This document shows, piece by piece, positions 60,558 to 64,000 of a stretch of 64,000 nucleotides of DNA. The stretch comes from Novosphingobium lindaniclasticum LE124 (GTDB lineage Bacteria > Pseudomonadota > Alphaproteobacteria > Sphingomonadales > Sphingomonadaceae). Position 1 is the stretch's first letter; every line of letters begins with the position of its first letter. Below the pieces are notes generated by a model that did not search any database, had not been told where the DNA came from, and saw only the letters and a list, made by a program, of their open reading frames with translations. The stretch covers positions 1-64,000 of the forward strand of contig NZ_ATHL01000083.1 of assembly GCF_000445125.1 (NCBI RefSeq), given 5' to 3'. The position numbers and the translations under genes were made by a program.

Positions 60558-61097
60558 ATGCCCAGCCGCGTTCTCATCGTCGCCACCGACGGTTTCGAGC
60601 AATCCGAACTCACCGGTCCGCGCGACGCACTCAACCAGGCCGGCATCGAGACCGTGATCGCCAGCCCCGAAGGCGGCGAGATCAAGGGCTGGCAGCACAC
60701 CGACTGGGGCGACAGCGTCAAGGTCGATGCCACGCTCGATGCGGTGAGCGCGGCCGAGTTCGACGCTCTCGTGCTGCCCGGCGGCCAGATGAATCCCGAC
60801 GTCCTGCGCACCAAGCCGGAAGCCGTGCAACTGGTGCGGGATTTCCTGGAAGCGGGCAAGCCGGTGGCGGCGATCTGCCATGGCCCCTGGCTGCTGGTGG
60901 AAGCTGACGTTGTGCGCGGCAAGACGGTCACGAGCTGGCCTTCGATCCGCACGGACTTGCGCAATGCCGGCGCCGAGGTCGTGGATCGGGAAGTGGCGGT
61001 GGACGGCCTGCTCATCACCAGCCGCAAGCCCGACGACATTCCGGCCTTTTCGCAAGCCGTGATCGAAGCCGTTCAGAACGCGACGGCCGCGGCCTGA
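60558..61097 (+). CDS. DJ-1/PfpI-family protein (type 1 glutamine amidotransferase-like)
   Basis: A 179-residue PfpI/YhbO-like protein. The nucleophile elbow is AAICHGPWLL (Cys in CHG), preceded by DALVLPGGQMNPD with the conserved Glu of ATDGFEQSEL near the start. Family members are small deglycase/chaperone- or protease-like proteins induced by stress; activity is debated. CACAGGAGA gives a clear ribosome site before ATG 60558. A REP-like palindrome follows the stop. Confidence 0.9.
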   Translation: MPSRVLIVATDGFEQSELTGPRDALNQAGIETVIASPEGGEIKGWQHTDWGDSVKVDATLDAVSAAEFDALVLPGGQMNPDVLRTKPEAVQLVRDFLEAGKPVAAICHGPWLLVEADVVRGKTVTSWPSIRTDLRNAGAEVVDREVAVDGLLITSRKPDDIPAFSQAVIEAVQNATAAA

Positions 61098-61108
61098 CAC
61101 TCCGGCGC

Positions 61109-61131
61109 CCCGGATCACGTCCGGGACGACG
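61109..61131. repeat. REP-like palindrome, single copy
   Basis: CCCGGA (61109-61114) and TCCGGG (61120-61125) flank TCACG and are followed by ACGACG, so this copy lies in the opposite orientation to 58111-58139 and lacks the outer left arm. It sits between the convergent PfpI-like and ferredoxin genes. Confidence 0.65.
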
Positions 61132-61149
61132 AATTTCTAAACCGATCGC

Positions 61150-61482
61150 TCAACCGATCTGCATATCCCGCGAAACGCCGGGGATGCGCACTTCCAGCCC
61201 GTCGAGATCGTCGGTCAGCGCGATCTGGCAGGACAGGCGGCTGGTTCGCGCGACTCCGGCGGCGAGGTCCAGCATGTCCTCCTCGTCCATGGAGGCTGGC
61301 TCGAGCCTGTCGAACCAATCGGGCGAGACGATCACATGGCAGGTCGAGCAGGCCATCTGGCCCTCGCACGTCCCTTCCAGCGGCATGCCCGCACCCTGTG
61401 CCACGCGCAGAAGCACGTCCCCCGTCTCGGCCTCTGCCAGGACGAGCTTTCCTTCCGCGGTCAAAAACCTCACGTTCAGCAA
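61150..61482 (-). CDS. 2Fe-2S ferredoxin, adrenodoxin type
   Basis: A 110-residue ferredoxin. Cluster ligands are C39, C45, C48 and C85 (GTCEGQMACSTCHVIV, SRLSCQIAL), with the MDEEDMLDLA segment of the vertebrate-type/Isc ferredoxins. These deliver electrons for iron-sulfur assembly or to P450s. It starts one base after the stop of a cysteine desulfurase gene, so a role in iron-sulfur cluster assembly is a reasonable inference, but no P450 or scaffold gene is present. Confidence 0.9.
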   Translation of the reverse strand: MLNVRFLTAEGKLVLAEAETGDVLLRVAQGAGMPLEGTCEGQMACSTCHVIVSPDWFDRLEPASMDEEDMLDLAAGVARTSRLSCQIALTDDLDGLEVRIPGVSRDMQIG

Positions 61483-61483
61483 G

Positions 61484-62563
61484 TCAGACTCCCTGCGCCG
61501 CCGCTGCGGCTCCTATTCGTTCGCAGGCATCCTTCAGCTCCCCAAGGTCAGTATATCGTCCGAATCCCAGACGGATAGAGGCTTTGGCATCGGAATCGGA
61601 AAGGCCGATGGCCTTGAGGACATGGCTCGGCCGCCCGGAACCGCTGGCACAGGCGGAACCTGCGGAAAAAGCCAGGTTCCTGAGGTCCGACATGAGCCGC
61701 GCCACATCGAGCCCCGGCAGCCGCACGTTGAGATTTCCGCGCCAGCGATGTTCCGAAGAGCCATTGAGCGTCCAGCGTGAAAGCACGTCCCGGGCGGAGT
61801 GCCACAGCGTCTCGACATGATCGGCATCCGCTTCCAACCGTGCCGCTGCCAGTGTCGCCGCCGCGCCGAACCCCGCACAGAGCGCAGGACTGAGCGTGCC
61901 GGAACGCAGGCCCTTTTCCTGCCCGCCGCCATGGATCATCGGCGCGAGTTCCAGCCCGTCCCGTATCCAGAGAGCGCCGATACCCTTGGGTCCGTAGAGC
62001 TTGTGCGCGGAGATCGCGATCATGTCCGCGCCTGCGGGGGCCGCCAGCTTGCCCGCACCCTGCACGGCGTCGCAGAGGAACAGCGCACCAGCGTCATGCG
62101 CACGCTCGGCCAGAGCCTCTACCGGCTGGATCGTGCCGATTTCGTTGTTCACCTGCATCAAGGCGACCAGGCCCGTTTCGGCCGGGACCGCCGTCGCGGG
62201 GTCGATGATCCCGGCCTCGCTCACCGCCAGGATGGAGGTCGCCGGGTCGATCGCCCGCGCAGTGTCGAGCACGGCGGCATGTTCGATCGCGGAAACCGCC
62301 AGCTTTCGCCTGCCACTGCCTGCCAGTGCAAGGTTGATCGCCTCGGTCGCGCCAGAGGTGAAGATCACGCTGCCGCCGGGGGGCAGCAGCGCGGCAACCT
62401 GATCGCGCGCGACTTCGACGATGGCGGCAGCGGCGCGCCCCGGCCTATGCGGACTATGCGGATTGGCGAAGCCCGAGCCCTCCGGCCCACCCAGCCAGGG
62501 CAGCATCGCCTCTCGCGCTTCGGGAGCGAGCGGCGTCGTTGCCTGATAGTCAAGATAGATCAT
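61484..62563 (-). CDS. Cysteine desulfurase family protein (copy 2)
   Basis: A 359-residue PLP enzyme of the NifS/IscS group. N-terminal MIYLDYQATTPLAPEA, PLP lysine in SAHKLYGPKGIGAL, sulfur-acceptor cysteine in SAGSACASGSGRPSHVLKAIG. It removes sulfur from cysteine to form a persulfide. It has low similarity to copy 1 outside the motifs. ATG 62563 overlaps the stop of copy 1 (ATGA). It is followed by the ferredoxin gene. Confidence 0.92.
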   Translation of the reverse strand: MIYLDYQATTPLAPEAREAMLPWLGGPEGSGFANPHSPHRPGRAAAAIVEVARDQVAALLPPGGSVIFTSGATEAINLALAGSGRRKLAVSAIEHAAVLDTARAIDPATSILAVSEAGIIDPATAVPAETGLVALMQVNNEIGTIQPVEALAERAHDAGALFLCDAVQGAGKLAAPAGADMIAISAHKLYGPKGIGALWIRDGLELAPMIHGGGQEKGLRSGTLSPALCAGFGAAATLAAARLEADADHVETLWHSARDVLSRWTLNGSSEHRWRGNLNVRLPGLDVARLMSDLRNLAFSAGSACASGSGRPSHVLKAIGLSDSDAKASIRLGFGRYTDLGELKDACERIGAAAAAQGV

Positions 62564-63615
62564 GCGTTCACGCTGGCCCAAGCCTCAACGAAGGCGTCGA
62601 GGTCGGCGGCGGTGGTGTCCCAGCCGATGCTGACGCGCACGGTGCGGCGGGCGAGGTCCTCGTCGATGCCGAAGCCCTTGAGTACGCGGCTCTGCTTCAA
62701 CGTGCCTGACGAACAGGCGCTTCCCGCCGAGATGGCGAACCCTGCAGCGTCCATGCGGATGAGCATGGCAGTGGCCGCCAGACGCGGCGCGGCGACGGCA
62801 AAGATATGCGAACACTGCACGCCCGGTTGCAGCACCTCGCCATGGCGCGAGAGCGCATTGCGGAAATCGAAGCGCTGCTCCGCCGTGGTCGCCCAGCGCT
62901 CGATGCCGCCGGCTTCCAGCGCCGCCGCGAAGCCCAGGGCTCCCGGCAGGTTTTCGGTGCCGGCCCGGTAGCCGCGCTCCTGCCCGCCGCTCGGTTCGAG
63001 CATGGCGTAGTCCCTGACCAGCAGCGCGCCGATTCCGATCGGGCCGCCCAGCTTGTGCGCCGAAAGGACCACCATGTCCGCATCGGGCAGCGCCATCTTC
63101 CCCGCCGACTGCGAGCAGTCCGCCAGCACCAGGCCGCCGCCTTCGCGAATACGCTCGACCAGTGGATTGACCGCATATGGCAGCAGAACCGTGCCGGTTT
63201 CCGAGTTGACCGACTGCACCGCCACGACGGCGCGTCCCGGCAATGCCAGTGCCTGCGCCAGAACGTCGAGATCGACCTCGCCGTCGCGCATCGGCAGTTC
63301 CTGCGCATCGGGCGCGACACGGAACACGGCATCGTGCTCCACCGCCGAGGCCAGCCGCCGCTCCGCCTTGGCGCGGCCGATGCCGATGGCCAGACCCTCG
63401 CTGGCGCCCGAAGTGAAGAGCACTTCGCCCTGCCAGCCCAGCGCTTTCCTCACTCGCTCGCGCGCATCTTCCAGCGCGGCGCGGGCAGCGCGACCCTGCT
63501 TGTGCGGGCTGGAGGGATTGGCCCAGAGCGCCGCGCCTTCCAGCCACGCCTCGCGGGCCTGAGGCAGGAGCGGCGTGGTCGCCGCGTGGTCGAGATAGAT
63601 CTGCTTTGCTGACAT
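62560..63615 (-). CDS. Cysteine desulfurase family protein (copy 1)
   Basis: A 351-residue NifS/IscS-type PLP enzyme. N-terminal KQIYLDHAATTPLLPQARE, PLP lysine in SAHKLGGPIGIGAL, acceptor cysteine in SAGSACSSGTLKQSRVLKGFG. Two consecutive desulfurase genes followed by a ferredoxin are seen in other sphingomonads. They may serve separate acceptors (iron-sulfur assembly, tRNA thiolation) or act together; this cannot be told from sequence. ATG 63615 (MSAKQIYLDHA) was chosen; a longer in-frame ATG lies at 63696. Confidence 0.92.
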   Translation of the reverse strand: MSAKQIYLDHAATTPLLPQAREAWLEGAALWANPSSPHKQGRAARAALEDARERVRKALGWQGEVLFTSGASEGLAIGIGRAKAERRLASAVEHDAVFRVAPDAQELPMRDGEVDLDVLAQALALPGRAVVAVQSVNSETGTVLLPYAVNPLVERIREGGGLVLADCSQSAGKMALPDADMVVLSAHKLGGPIGIGALLVRDYAMLEPSGGQERGYRAGTENLPGALGFAAALEAGGIERWATTAEQRFDFRNALSRHGEVLQPGVQCSHIFAVAAPRLAATAMLIRMDAAGFAISAGSACSSGTLKQSRVLKGFGIDEDLARRTVRVSIGWDTTAADLDAFVEAWASVNA

Positions 63616-63672
63616 CGCTTGAAAAGTTGTTTTCGGAGCGAAGTTTTCTATATAGCGAACTTCCCTTTTTCC

Positions 63673-63719
63673 ACTCCCGCGATGGCCGGCGAGCAAATCG
63701 CTGCCGTTTTCGCGGGAGT
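63673..63719. promoter_or_regulatory. Inverted repeat in the divergent promoter region
   Basis: ACTCCCGCG (63673-63681) and CGCGGGAGT (63711-63719) are perfect inverse copies with a 29-base loop. TATATAG on the minus strand near 63650 is a candidate -10 for the desulfurase operon. No IscR-type site was recognised. The 130-bp gap is shared with the divergent hydrolase gene. Confidence 0.35.
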
Positions 63720-63745
63720 TTCAACAGGTCAGGTTCGCGAAACTT

Positions 63746-64000
63746 ATGCCCGCAGTCATCTTCCCCGGACCCGAAGGTCGCCTCGAAGGCCGCTTCCAGC
63801 CGGCGCCGCGTCCGCGCGCGCCCGTGGCGATGATCCTTCACCCGCACCCTCAGGCCGGCGGTACGATGAACGACCGCATCACGCAGCATCTTTACAAGAC
63901 TTTCGTCAATCGCGGCTTCGCAACCCTGCGCTTCAACTTCCGCGGCGTCGGCCGCAGCCAGGGGAGCTTCGACAACGGCGTGGGTGAGCTTTCGGATGCG
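63746..64000 (+). CDS. Alpha/beta hydrolase, N-terminal part (runs off the window)
   Basis: The frame from ATG 63746 is open for 85 codons to the window end. PAVIFPGPEGRLEGRF, VAMILHPHPQAGGTMND, TFVNRGFATLRFNFRGVGRSQGSFDNGVGEL match the start of a well-known alpha/beta hydrolase family: the HPHP strand, the oxyanion region and the FNFRGVGRSQG segment before the nucleophile. The nucleophile Ser would lie beyond the window. The substrate is unknown. Confidence 0.85.
   Translation, partial: MPAVIFPGPEGRLEGRFQPAPRPRAPVAMILHPHPQAGGTMNDRITQHLYKTFVNRGFATLRFNFRGVGRSQGSFDNGVGELSDA

Overview
The window looks like ordinary chromosome from a GC-rich alphaproteobacterium, most likely Sphingomonadales (Novosphingobium/Sphingobium-like). 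Pointers are a class I lysyl-tRNA synthetase, CcrM (GANTC) methylation, the rpmF-plsX-fabH-ihfA-merR string, glycine dehydrogenase split into gcvPA and gcvPB, a split PntA next to the small aa3 oxidase subunit IV, a very short ATP synthase epsilon subunit, and short palindromic repeats with TCCCGG..CCGGGA stems in gene gaps. No rRNA, tRNA, phage, IS element or CRISPR array was found. Genus-level placement is inference from gene content only.

Layout. 1-4.7 kb: end of an RcnB-like gene with a terminator, a 2OG-Fe(II) oxygenase, DUF1003, lysK, then a DUF2218 gene translationally coupled to a YqjI-type PadR regulator. 4.8-8.2 kb: DinG/XPD-type helicase and SixA-like phosphatase. 8.2-11.3 kb: rpmF-plsX-fabH-ihfA-merR (minus strand). 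11.5-14 kb: MAPEG protein, MBL hydrolase, then an S24 (LexA/CI-like) repressor facing two small uncharacterised genes across a compact operator/promoter. 14-25 kb: acetolactate synthase, 2-hydroxyacid dehydrogenase, cysS, cobT, transaldolase, DUF4197 lipoprotein, priA, ada. 25.6-30.5 kb: the F1 part of ATP synthase (atpHAGDC), with a palindromic doublet inserted between atpA and atpG. 30.6-34.3 kb: HNH nuclease, cpaF, a small membrane protein, an EamA transporter and two tandem entericidin-like lipoproteins. 34.3-39.6 kb: glycine cleavage operon gcvT-H-PA-PB plus a membrane protein gene, behind a tandem glycine riboswitch. 39.7-45 kb: NAD(P)-binding protein, dGTPase-like protein, and the transhydrogenase operon. 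45.2-49.3 kb: a response regulator with an altered GAFTGA loop, a secreted protein, an SDR and folP. 49.5-53.7 kb: ccrM behind a leader crowded with GANTC sites, an SDR, rnhB and a divergent PQQ-type sugar dehydrogenase. 53.8-58.1 kb: a tight run of acetyltransferase, DUF1285, Nudix, cca and two retropepsin-like membrane proteases. 58.1-64 kb: parC, a PfpI-like protein, two cysteine desulfurases with a ferredoxin, and the start of an alpha/beta hydrolase.

The most unusual signals are regulatory rather than new protein machinery: eleven GANTC sites in 264 bp upstream of ccrM itself; operator-like palindromes of an S24 repressor repeated inside its own coding sequence; a metal-sensor-type PadR gene preceded by a 14-bp perfect palindrome; an NtrC-like regulator whose GAFTGA reads GAFPGA; and inverted palindromic-repeat doublets (REPIN-like), one of them inside the atp operon. 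Several real genes were found outside simple ATG open frames: rpmF, the aa3 subunit IV, the two entericidins, and genes with GTG/TTG starts (ada, atpH, atpG, gcvT, gcvPA, an SDR, the dGTPase).
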